Source: Apteryx mantelli
Lineage: Eukaryota; Chordata; Aves; Apterygiformes; Apterygidae
Assembly (NCBI RefSeq): GCF_036417845.1
Contig: NC_089980.1
Location: 41,104,501-41,168,500 of the forward strand
Direction of reading: 5' to 3'
DNA length: 64,000 nt
The position numbers and the translations under genes are program-made. Of the stretch, positions 13,301 through 24,835 are shown one piece after another (the stretch's first letter is position 1; every line of letters starts with the position of its first letter). The notes under the pieces are model-generated. The model did not search any database. It saw only the letters and a program-made list of their open reading frames with translations, and was not told where the DNA came from.

Positions 13301-16300
13301 GGAGGGGTGCAAGAGGATCCTCCATAGTCATGTCCCATGCACACTTCCCCAGCTGCATTCACCTGTTGGAGGCATCCTGACTTGAGCCATGTTTTGCTGA
13401 CTACCCTGTCTCTGTAACTTTCCCCTTCCCCCATCTTTCCTAGTTTAAAGCCCTCCTTACCAGGCTGGCCAACCTGTTGGCAAAGACATGTGTGCCCCTC
13501 TTAGTGAGGTGGATCCCACCTCTTGCCATCAGTTGTCGATCTTCAAACAAGGTCCCATGGTCATAGAAACCAAAACCCTGTTGCCAATACCAGTGGTGCA
13601 GCCAGTTGTTGACTTGGAATCCATTTACTCCTCCTCCCATCCTTCCCCCTCGCTGGCAGGATTGAGGAGAAAATGACCTGAGCTCCCAAACTCTTGACTG
13701 CCGTTCCCAGAGCTCTGAAATCCTGTTTGATGGTTTCCAATTTGCCCTTGGTATCATTAGTGTGCGCATGGAAGAGCATCAGAGGGTAATAGTCTGATGT
13801 GTGGACAAGCCTTGGCAGTCTTTGTATGCCATCTCATATTTGAGCCCCTGGCAGGCAACAAACCTCTCTAGACAAGAGGGCAGGTCGGCAGACAGGTGCC
13901 TCTGTCCCCTGCAGCAGGGAATCACCCACAACAATTGCTCGCTGCTTCTTCCAGGTGTTCCCGCAAGACACAGGGTCTGTCCGCCCAGTTGCTTCCCTTG
14001 AAGCCATGCCCAGCTCCTCCTCAGCCTGAAGGGCACTAAACCTGTTCCTCAATTGCAAGTCTTCAGGAGGAGTAAGAGCCTTTCTCCTCCTTTGAGAAGT
14101 GATCAGTTTCCAGCCTTCTTCTACAGTGTTATGATGTACCGTTTCACATGGCACAGAGCCCTCCGGCAGCTCCACTGCTGTGGGGGGTTGGGATTCCTGG
14201 AGCTGTATGGTCTCTGAGAATACCCTGTCTATCTCTTGCTCATCTTCTCAGATGATACGCAGCCTGCTTACTTCCTCCCATAACTCCTTTACCTGATGAC
14301 ACAACTCATCAACAACAGCGCACCTTCTGCAGAAGAGCTGTCTGTTAGCCTAGGCCTCATGGAGAGGCCCCAAGCACTCTCTGAAGCCTGAAACCTGTAG
14401 AGCTGCATCAGCTGTCAGAGGGTCTGTCTGTGTCGAAGCCTCTGACACAGCTGATGCAGCGACTCCAACAGCTACTGGGGAAGGTGCTCTGCGGCGTGTC
14501 ATGACTGTATCTGAGGAAGCATACACTACTAGGATTGGAAACAAAGGTGCCTTCTTGCACCCTTCTGCACAAACTGCTGAGCGTATTGCTGCCTCTGTTT
14601 GCTGCACTCTAGGCCTGACTCTTATATAGGCCTCTCTCTAGCACTGACTCACAGGGTGCTTGACCCACCCTGATCAAAGGCCCCAGCTCCCTCTGATCAG
14701 TGGCAACCAAGAGAGCTCATTAGTGGCAGCTACACCTAGCTAGAGCTTCTCCCAGAAGTTAAGGCCTCCTGTAGTTGTCCTTGCCTAGATCCCCTTTCCT
14801 GTTAGCAGCAATCACCCTCTAGTTCCTCGGGGGTCCCAGAAAGCCCCCACAACTTCCAGCAAGTTCCTCAAAAGTTCTAAGCAGAGCCCAGACACTGTTG
14901 CGCAAGCTGCTGCGTCTGTTCGCTGCCTCTGTTAGCTTCCTCTGACAGTGTTCAGAGCTGAAGTTCAGCTGGAAATTAGAGGGAACCAAGTCACCGTAGC
15001 TTAATGTAGGTGGATGAGGCCCAGGAATGAAGGTGGAGCTATAGTTTTTAATTCTTCAGGCTCCTCCTTGTCTTTCTGGACTGCTGTGCTGTGTGGTGTT
15101 AACACTGCTGTGTGACACCATTCCTGCAGGGTGCGAGCAAGGGGAATGTTAGGGCTCCCTGCTGTGAACTGTCAGAGGTGCTGACCTCCTTTGCAAAGGG
15201 ATCTCTTCTCAGCACAACTGCTTTGTAGGTTGCTTCTTCTGTTTCTGATGCTTTATTGCTGTTTTTTTTTTTTTTTTTTTTTTGCTAATTCCCTTATGAA
15301 TTATATATGTAAAATGCTGTCTTCACGCTTGTAGAATGAGAAATACAACAGGTGGATAGTAGTCTTCCAAGAGAGTCCTTAAAACTTGGATATGGATAAG
15401 CTATAAATCTCTTCATCACATCCACAAAGCCATGAGTGGAGTCACAGAGGTGGAGAGAAACCTATTGTGTGGCTCCTGCTACATGCACATGACCGCTGGC
15501 TGAGGCCAGACGAACTGGGCATTTTTACCGAGCAGAAACTGAATGGCGGAAGGAGAGTAGGAAACTTGCCAGAGACTTGTTGGAAAGTGATGCATCTGGA
15601 AGCTTCACTTACAGGTAGAAGTGGAGTTGGAGGGGTGTGGGGTCTCTGTCACCATAATTAGTGTTGTAAACCTTAACCTGCCCCTTCAGCTAATGACATA
15701 GTTTTGAGACATGCAAAAATTCTTGCTACCAGAAAGGACAATGTATATCACAATATGGAACTGTAGCATTCCCCTGGCCCACGTACAGCAGAAGTAGTAT
15801 TATTCAGTAAAGCATAGTGGTCCAGGAGGACAAGAAGGAACTTAGAGGATTGAAGGCTGTATTTTCACCTTTGTTATCAGGCCACATCCATCTGCTGAGT
15901 GAGGGCTGTGGTGACTTATTACCATCTCTAATTTCAGTTGTTGTGAGCTGCTGAACCCTGGCCCTGAAGATAACTGCAGCAATATTTATATAAAGAGGTT
16001 TTGGTTCTTGTACTGGCTTGAGTTTGTCTTGAGTGAGATTTAATAGAGGGATCTTGGCTAGTCTATTCTAAAAATATTTGCTCAGAGCTTCTGAGAACAG
16101 ACCCATGGTGGATAGGAATCAATGGAAGAAGCTGTTGCTGTGATTCATCTGATACAGGTGTGTAAGACCAGATCTCTAGCTGTCGTAAAACAGTGTAGCT
16201 CAACTGTAGGCACCAGCTGAATTCTGCTCCCTGTGATCCAAGACCATTAGATCTCTGCCATTTCTGGTGACTTACAGAGTGTACATGATCATGCACCATG

Positions 16301-19300
16301 GGCTCATTAGTGATGTATATTGTGCTTCTCTGGAACAACAGTGAGGCATTGGGACTTGTTGCTCTTTCCCCAAAGCTCCTGATGCTTTTGTCTTTGGTCC
16401 TCCCCTGCAGAATATTCCCAGCTTAGCCCTGAGAAGGGCAGGGAGAAATCTAGAAACGGGTGTTTGATATGGATTCTGACTGCTGCAAGAGAACTGATGT
16501 GGGGGAGATGGGAGTTGCAGAGAGTCCAGCTGTGCTTTGCAGTTTTGGCATGAACAATATTTTGACTGGTCTTTTTGGGCCCCTTCCCAGTGCTGAACCC
16601 AGCCACTGTGCTTGGGAAGTTGACTCTGCATGGAGTTCTCTGATTCACTCTACTTGCAAATGAGTATCCCAAAGCCCAGGGCAGTGGCCTGTCTCCTCTG
16701 TACTTCCAGTCAGGTTTGGCCACAATTGTGACTTCTTTCCAGGAGCCCTAGACATTAGATAAACAAACTCACGATGCAAACAGTGTCTTCAAAACAGGTA
16801 TTAATTTTGTCCATGGGAATACAGGAGAGTGAAGGAGAAGACTTAAAGCAATAAACAGACAACATGCATACGCGTGTGTGTGTGTGTGTGTGTGCAGACA
16901 AACACACACACACACACTCATGCACATCCTTACTGTTCTCTGTAAGCCTAGCATTTTCCTTCCTCAGGATCTAGGTAGCCTGACTTAAGCCCATGCTTCT
17001 GGAAATCAAGATTTGTTCTGTCCCACTCTGAACAGAAGCTCAGTTTTCATGCTCTCTGGTTAAGAACTTCCACCAACTTGCACCCTGAGAGTTGCTAGTC
17101 ACAGTGTTACTGCAGGCATGATACCCTGCAGCCTACATGCATTCCTGATGCAGGCTGGGAAGCAGGGGAGCAAGGAAGGAGGGAGCCCTGCTGCTTCAAC
17201 TGGTACAGAAAAAAACTTTAGTGATGGAAGAACAGGATTTTTCCAGCTTGAGGGGAAAAAGTGAGTGAGTGAAGAGGCTCTTCCAGTTCAGTTCATGGAA
17301 GAACTTCTCCCCCTACCTTTTTCCATCACAAAACAGCTTGTGTCACAGATGTGTTTAAGTATCTTCAATAACTGCATCATGGGGTATCCTGCGAACAGTA
17401 GGAGCAAACTCTGCAATCAGCACAGGAGAAGGAACTTTGTGTTTCCCTCTCTCTCCTCCCTAATGGCATAGAAACATACTTCCCCCAAATTTGGACATCC
17501 AGATCAATGCTGGTTGAAATGGCTAGGCAAATGGTTCTTCATTTACACCCACATGCTCACCAACATTGCTTCTGTGCTCACAGATGCTCACACGTGCATG
17601 CTTCTACAACACAATACCGCTTCATTCAGTGGAATGCTTTTGAGGAGAGGAAGTGTTATTGTTAAAGGCTAGGAGTAGTCAAGGAAGAGTATTTATCTGT
17701 AATTAGTCAGAGGATTGTCTTTTGGTTCCCTGTATCCTTTTAGTCACCGAAAATTCTTGTTATCCCTAGACAAATGTCTAGTCCCCTTCTCAATCTTCTG
17801 CTAAACTTTGTCTGTGTGGTATGGCAAGGAGTTTTAAATGTGAACTCTACGAGGTTAATATTCAGTCTGCTACGAAAGCTGGTGTTCTGTTAGGCTTGGA
17901 ACACAGGAGCTAGGGTCTCGTACGTGGCAGCTGGTGGAGTTTGGAATAATTCAGTTTCCAAAACCATGATACAGTTTTTGAAGAATTTACTAATACTAAT
18001 AAAAGGAGAATTTAACAGTATTAAAATAGAAGACCTTGCTAAATGACAAATGAGAGGAAATCATGGTGTCTGAAAGACAAGAAGACCAAGCAGAAGGGTA
18101 TTATATGTGCATGTATATAACCCACACCGTAAAACACCCCACAAAATTGGAAATGAGAGGGCTTATGAAAGACAGTGTATGTTATGGGACATCAGAGGCA
18201 GTATGACTTTTGAGTCTTGTCTTCTTTTAACTTCATGCATGTGTAAACTGCACAGTTGATAGATTTTAAAGCTTTTTTGTAGTTAGCCTGTGGTGTATAT
18301 TTTGAAAATATGGCAATTTCTTATGGGTAGTCTGTAGCAAGGATATAATAAACTCAGTGGGGATAATGAGATGAAATTGAGATAAGTAGAAATCAAGCCT
18401 GAATGTCAGGAGAAATGTGCTGTGGTGAGATGATCTAAGAGAAATGATGGGAGTTAGGAAGAATGGCTGAATAGGTGTCTCTAGTTGCCTTGATTCTGAA
18501 AACAGTGCTTAATATATTGCTCATAAAAATCCCAGTTGGTCAGAAGAGTGGGTGCTCTTTTTTCCCCTCCCCAAGGCTAGCATCAGGAAGATGATTAGCA
18601 TGACTGTGGGAGCCCCATTTTTCTATGAAGCCTTTCGTATTGTCCTATTCACTTTAATTTCTTTGGGATATACAAAGGGATCAAATCCACAGACTCAGTT
18701 TCTTCTTGTTTGAGAGAGACTTGTCTTCTCTCTTGAAGGTGCTCTGAACTTCTAGAGAAGCATTCAAGGCAGTTCAGGGTGAATTAGTCTTGGGCTGCCT
18801 GTGAGACCAGGGAGAGATTACTGGAAATGAGTTGTCTATGACGAGACTTAGGGCTGGCTATGTTGTGTTTGTATGGGGAGAATTGTATATATTGGAAAGT
18901 CAGGACCAGTAGATATAAAGACCTTCAAAATGTCAATCATTGACTCAAATCTGGCTCTTGATTTTAATCATCTCAAGCCAGTGATATTGTGTGGTAGCTC
19001 TTTGACCTATATGTGCTAGATGTTGCTGCCTCATTTTTGGAAGCAGTGCCATGCCCTGTATTGACATGTACACAGTGCAAACAGTAGAGCTGATTAGTTT
19101 CCCTTGCAGTACTGTCAGAGCCATTAAACCTCATTGAAAATCCTGCCACATCCAAGGGAAGGGTTTTTATGTGGGAATGAGCCATGAACTAAGGTCAGTA
19201 CCTCCCAAGTTAGAATTGGAGCCTTAGCTTTTATGTTGAAGACCAGGCTTCTGTCTCTTTGTACAGCACCTAGCATAATGGCACCTCAGGCTCAGCTGGC

Positions 19301-22300
19301 ACCTCTATAAACTACCATGACATAAACAAGGTATTATACCTGCTCTGGGGACAACTAGAAGCTGCTAATTTGGCAATATTCCTCAGCACCAGCTGCCTTT
19401 ATTAAATAACGTATGTGTGTGAATACATACAATAAAATTGTAGTTACTGTAGAAAAATAATCCCCTGTGTTTACTTCAAGAATATTAGAAATCAGGATAA
19501 ATCTGTGCTACTTTCCCCATTCATGATTTGAGAGCTGGAAAAGCAGTTTAAAAGAGACCAACAAGATAGGAAAATATTTTCTAGCTTCTTACAGGGCAAT
19601 GTAAATATAGAAGGACAAAAGGTACCTCTAAAAGGGGAGGAGGAAAAAGGTGGCAACAAACTTTTGCATAAAAAAAACCCTGGAGGATGGTGACAGAGTA
19701 GGTGGGTTGACTTAACAGCTGTCAAACTCCATGTCAGCCAGGATTTCTCTGCTATTCCTGTTATTTCTCTGTATTTGGTGTACATGTCTTCCCCTCACAG
19801 GCATCCAGTTAAGTGTAGTTGCTCTTTTGGGTGCCAATGAGGTCAAAACACTCTGAGGACGTTTCCTTAGGAACAATGGTGGAGGCGAAATGGGTTTGTA
19901 TCAGTGTAATGGTTGCATGCTGCCTCACCTTCTATAAAAGTTAGGAACAGCACATCAAACACTTTTAAAATGGAAACACAGCATGTAACCTTTTGAAACC
20001 TATTGCCATTGGATACTGTTGTGGGCAAATAACTTGCAAGACTCAGACAAAGCTATGAATGATGGGAATGTCTGTTGTTATTTTTGATAAAAAGGCATAA
20101 GGGATAAAAAGCTCATCTTGCAGTGATCGTGTTGTTCAAGAATTGTCTCTTGTAAGGGTTTCTTTTGAAGTAATACATTTTCCTTTGACTCATTTGGTTT
20201 TGACCACTGCCAGAGGCACATACTAAGCAGCATATCTCAGAGGTTTGATCTGATATAGTAACTAGTGACTTCCAGGTAACTCAGCAGGAATTGGATCTAT
20301 CTTACCTGAAAAACTTAACTTCAGAACTCTCAGCCCATCTCAAGAAGAAGTTACCAAGTTTGTTCAGTGTTAGAGTGGGTATTTGGGTATAAGGTGAGTG
20401 GTTTGGTCAGGTCCATGCAAATCCCAAAGCAAATATTTCTGAAAATTCCTATTACACAAAATATGAGTTCTCTGTACTCTTGGAGCATCTAAGAGTATTC
20501 AGTGATATTGCAAGTGCTGACAGGGAGAGCATACTGTTATTGTTTATGTTTCTGTGAAATTGTGTTTCTTTTTTTTATTACATTCTTCAGAGCTGTCTTG
20601 TACAAAAGCAAGGCGGTAAAGATGTGTCTGTTCTTCGGTGGCTTGTGTGTGTGTCTTCAAGGGGGATGTGTGGGCACATACATAAGATGGCTAAAGTGAC
20701 ACGCCACATCCATTTGTGGGTGCCTTACAAGATGATAGTGCTGTTGACAGGATGTGTCTTTGTTTCAGAGGTGGGTTTTGGAGATTTAGTTGTCCATGTG
20801 AGGTGGATGTGGTAGGTCGTGATGGTTACAACTTGTGTGTCTGGGGCGCTAAGGGCAGGGTATTTTTGTTTGTGCTTGGGAAAGAGTTGGCGGTGTGGTA
20901 AGGTGAAAATAGTGGTAGACTGTGTTTTGTGTTGCTGCAAGTAAGAGGGGTACAATGAAAGTTTGAGGTTGGGAGATGAGGATGTGTATACAGGGAGGTG
21001 CTACAACAGAGTGTGTGCGGTTAGTTGGGGTGGACGCCTGCAGGATATGGGTGGAGGAAGTGGCTTTGGCAGCAGCAGGCGCAATATTCAGTGTTCACAA
21101 TGAAGCCTTTTCTTTCTATTTGTCCCCTAGATCTCCTACCCCCCAAGTGATGAGGACAGCGACGACTCTGAGGGAGAGAACCAGGAACTTGCTCAGATTG
21201 ACAGAGGTAAAGGGACAAGATAGGAGGGCCCTGGGATGCTACAGTGGAAGTGCATTTTGCTTTTTGTCTCTGCTTGCAGAAGTGCCTCTTTCCCAGTCCC
21301 AGCTGTATCACAACCAGGTTCATTAAGTCAGTCAGCTTGAAGTCTTTGGGACCTCACAGGGAGAAGCTGGTGTTATCAGATGCTGCAGTCGCACTTTGCT
21401 TGAAAAAGGTAGAGGTCGTTAACCACAGATTAAGATGCTGCAGACCTGGGGTAGCAAAGGTCTCCAATCAGGTCAGCAGCCTGAATTGAGTGCTGGAACT
21501 AGCACTCCAGTTTCTATTCCGTGCTTGTGCATCTGCATCATCTTGTTCCAGGTTTCCTCTTCCTTGCCATTTCCAGGCTTGACCTTCCCTTCCCCCATCC
21601 CTGTACTCATTTGTCAGATTAGCTCCCTCCCTCCCTCCTGTACCACTGGTATTGGGCAGCTCTATCCTTGGACCTAGCTGAGGATCTTTGACAGAGGAGA
21701 GACAGATGCTTTGCCATAGTTTTTTGGACCTGGCATATAGCAGCTTAGAGCTTCAGTGAAAGGGAAAATTCTGCTTGGCCCCATGCTGAAGCATGTTTAG
21801 CGTCAATGAAATCTGCAGGAAATGTGCCTGTTGAGCTCTGCTAAGTCTCTGCCCTTTGTGCATGCCCTGTGTTTTATCTGGGGCTCATAATCTGGCCAAA
21901 TTTAGGCAGATTTTTATGCAAGGATGGGAGAAGTTAAATTCCTGACCCACAGGACATGTCCTGCCAGGATTCTAATCCCTGCTCCAGACATTTAACCTAG
22001 AAAAAGTTCAGCAGAACAGTTAAAAAGGTGCACAGCTTGTGGCTGAAGGCAGACTCTTTTATCTGGCAAACTTTGTAATTGAGGACCTTTACCTCCAAAA
22101 TCCCAAATCTTTGCTATTTGAGCCATAGACCTGTTTCTTAGAGTAATGTAACTTACTTAACCTCATCTTCCCTGAGAGCTGGTCACTAGACTAATTTTTC
22201 TGGATAGAAGCAAGTGACTGATAGCACATTTTGTAAGATAATGTCTTCTGCAGATTCAGGGAATGAGGTGGGCAACAGATCCATATTCTTGCCGTACAAC

Positions 22301-24790
22301 TAGACTTCCAGGTGACAATTTGCAAGGTGGTATCTAGCAGACTGGTCTAAACTAAGATCTGGGAACTTCCACAGGGGAGCATTCAGCAGGAAAGTATTTC
22401 TTCTCAGGAAGGAGGGAAACCGTTCAGAAATTTACTTGGGAAGAAGTAAAGAAAACAGTTTGGGAGAGCAGGCCTGGTTTGATAGGGCATGAATGCAGAT
22501 CTGCTATTTCTCTTCTTCCCACCAGAGAGAAGACGGAATTGTACCTTGACCCCTCTGGCCACCAACCAGCTTCAGAATCAGGAAAATCAATGCTGCAAGG
22601 TTCGGGCCCTTTTTCATGCCAGCCTGGATCGCCACAGCTCGGAAGAGGAGCTGGAGCGTATCAACCGAGAATTCGCTGCTGAGAAAAGAAAGTGGTCCCA
22701 GGTCAGCAGGCTTGCCTGCTGCAGTGACAGCAACAACACATCCTCCAGTGACGAAGAAGTGAAGAACTTGTGCACCATGTCCTTCCAGCCTGTAGCAGAA
22801 CAGGCTGATAGCCTACACGCTAGCCCAAGCCCTGTGCTCTTCAGTGCCTCCCCTCCTAAGAGACTCCAGCCCCTGGTGCGGAACCCAGCCTCCAGACCTT
22901 TAATCTTCACAAGTGTTGGGGCAGGCTTTGAGCAAGTCATGCCTTGTAAGAGACATCGACAAGGATATGGGGATAAGGTCAGCAGGCCCAGCCTGGACCT
23001 GGAAAAAATGCAGCAGGTAAGGTGGAACTTTGTACAAGGAAAGCAACATCGCTTGAGAACAAGTGTTGTGAGCAAAGGGGAAGAAGAGTTATTGAGGCAG
23101 GGTTCAGACAATTCATAAGGCTTCTTCTTCTTGTGATCGCATCTTCAGAGCCATAATCAGTACTTCTGCTCTCTGTCTAGGATAAACTAGGCCTAAGTTT
23201 AGGGAGGACTTCTCTTTAGAAACAAAGCCTCTGCTAATTAAGTCTTTCTTGCCAGAGTTGGGCTGTTCTCTTTCTACCCATTAAGAAGGAAGCATCCCTA
23301 CTGGCCAGTTTATCACATGACATAGGAACAAAATCGCTGGAGTTCACTGCAGTGGAGTTACCCCTGGTGCCATGAGCTGACCCATAACATTCACTCCCAA
23401 AGAAGTGGTTGCTCAGGGCTGTATAAAGAAATATCTGAGAGATGAAAGTAGTCCTAGATGTGATGATGATGGATATCACTCCACATTTTTTGACCTCCTT
23501 GGGACTAGGTCTCCTTTTTCCTCCTAGGGGTTTTACAGCAGTGCAAAACAGTGTGTTACGTTCTTACCAGCTTACAAATAAAAACTGTTTACAGTTTGCT
23601 CTAGGTGCAGTTATTCCTGATTTTGCAGGACTTTTGGAGGGAGTTTGAAATGAGCTGTGTAAATACTTGGAGTTTGGGAAATCCTTGGAGGCTGAGAAAT
23701 GTGGTAAGGAATAGAGCAGTGGCCTGCCTGGTACTGGTGGGGTGAGCTGGCCTGTGCAGTGCCTATCCAGCACCTCTCTTTCAGAAGGTGTTGTTGCAGA
23801 GTTAATATTTCAGCTCTTTATTATTTATCTTTCATCTTGCGCTGGTATAGTGTCTATTTGAAAGAGTATCTGCAGACATCTGCTGACCCTGGTAAATTGC
23901 AGTAAGTTAAGGACAGTTATTTTCAGTTCTGATTTCTTCTTGTTAGGGAAGAATTTCCCTGGTTCTCTTTGGTTGGATGTACCAAATTTAATCTCATTAA
24001 CATCCCCTTTAAGCCTATGAGACAGTCCCACTAAAAGAAAGGACTATGTATTTATTTTCCAAGATGTATAAAAGCAAGCCCCCTCCATTTCCCCATTACA
24101 TAGTTGCCTGTTCTCAATCCTGTTGGCGGCATATATCCCATGAATGCATAATGTAGAGTCTTGTGGTTTCAGTACAGTTTTCCTCACCCCCTCCTTTCCC
24201 TTCTTGCCAAGTTTCTGCTCATAGAACATTCAAAAGGCCCAGTCCTGCATTTCACATCACCCAAGTCTTCCACTGATACTGACAGACTTTTAAAATTAGT
24301 CTCACATTGTAATGAGAGGAGAAAAAAGCTGAAGAGCCTGTGGCCTGTTCTTTTTTTTTGAGAGTGTGTGTGAATACCTTTCAGCCCAGGTGGATTCTCT
24401 GATTCAAATTCTAGATTAGCATCTACCTGCTCTGCCTTAAGTCCCCTTCAGCAGTGTGTTTGGGAGTGTGCTGGCAACATAGACATTGAGCAGGTTAGAA
24501 GCTAATTTGCATAAGCTTTCCAAACTGTTGTGGTTTTTCTGGGAGACCTTATGAGAATGGTTTGCTTCCTGGACCTTCTGCTTGCTACACTTCTGTGTTA
24601 ATTGTGGGAATGATTCTTGCAAGAACAGTTGAAATCTGATCTTTTTTTTTTAGTAACATTTTTATTGTAAATGTCATTAACACTTCTAGTTTTTGGAATC
24701 CCAGCTTTAAAAAAAGGAAATTCAGCTCATGGATTTGATTTAAAAGTATGTACTTTTTTTTGCACACCCCCCCCCCCCTTCCCCAGCACG

Positions 24791-24835
<45 letters not shown>

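Larger units (their letters stand above)
11412..14950 (-). mobile_element. CR1 LINE, antisense, 3'-truncated
   Basis: This is a chicken-repeat-1 type non-LTR retrotransposon read on the minus strand. In sense order it has a 5' UTR (about 14950-14503) with two related motif copies, a broken ORF1 with a zinc-like cysteine segment and an SGNH esterase domain (14502-13440), then a broken ORF2 with endonuclease and the first part of the reverse transcriptase (13434-11412). Homology to the sense copy at 52-55 kb stops near 11412, just after the sense-strand words for ENWLNGRA. The rest of the RT, the 3' UTR and the octamer tail are absent. Target-primed insertion normally loses 5' ends, so loss of the 3' end suggests a later deletion or rearrangement. 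The 5' limit is approximate. Confidence 0.88.
1354..21130 (+). other. Intron 1 (about 19.8 kb)
   Basis: Donor GTAAGA at 1354 and acceptor tttgtcccctag ending at 21130. The intron holds the antisense CR1 block (about 11412-14950), a pair of direct repeats around that block, ancient amniote repeats (near 1713-1755, 4945-5060, 10285-10560 and 19252-19330), T tracts (4638-4650 and 15262-15283), a GT/AC microsatellite pair (16874-16917) and short tandem repeats. Everything else I read here (about 1360-4600, 5100-10280, 10570-11090, 15290-16860 and 16920-19200) is ordinary non-coding sequence in which I see no exon-like or RNA-gene structure. Confidence 0.65.

Noticed and set aside
13133-13327. Short open frames antisense to CR1 coding regions (also 52684-52878)
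   Set aside because: They are mirror frames of the two CR1 ORF2 copies and recur only because the underlying element is repeated.
11095-15218. LTR retrotransposon or endogenous retrovirus bounded by the direct repeats
   Set aside because: The repeats are only about 55 bases. No TG...CA ends, primer-binding site, polypurine tract or retroviral gag/pol/env reading was seen; the pol-like sequence inside is CR1-type.
15262-15283. T22 run as the poly-A tail of a processed pseudogene
   Set aside because: The sequence to its right (15284 on) has no recognisable coding or structured RNA content.
22489-22525. ATG at 22489 as a start for the main coding exon
   Set aside because: The residues before ERRR are read from the pyrimidine-rich acceptor of intron 2; splicing from exon 2 gives the same Glu codon and keeps the acidic tract.
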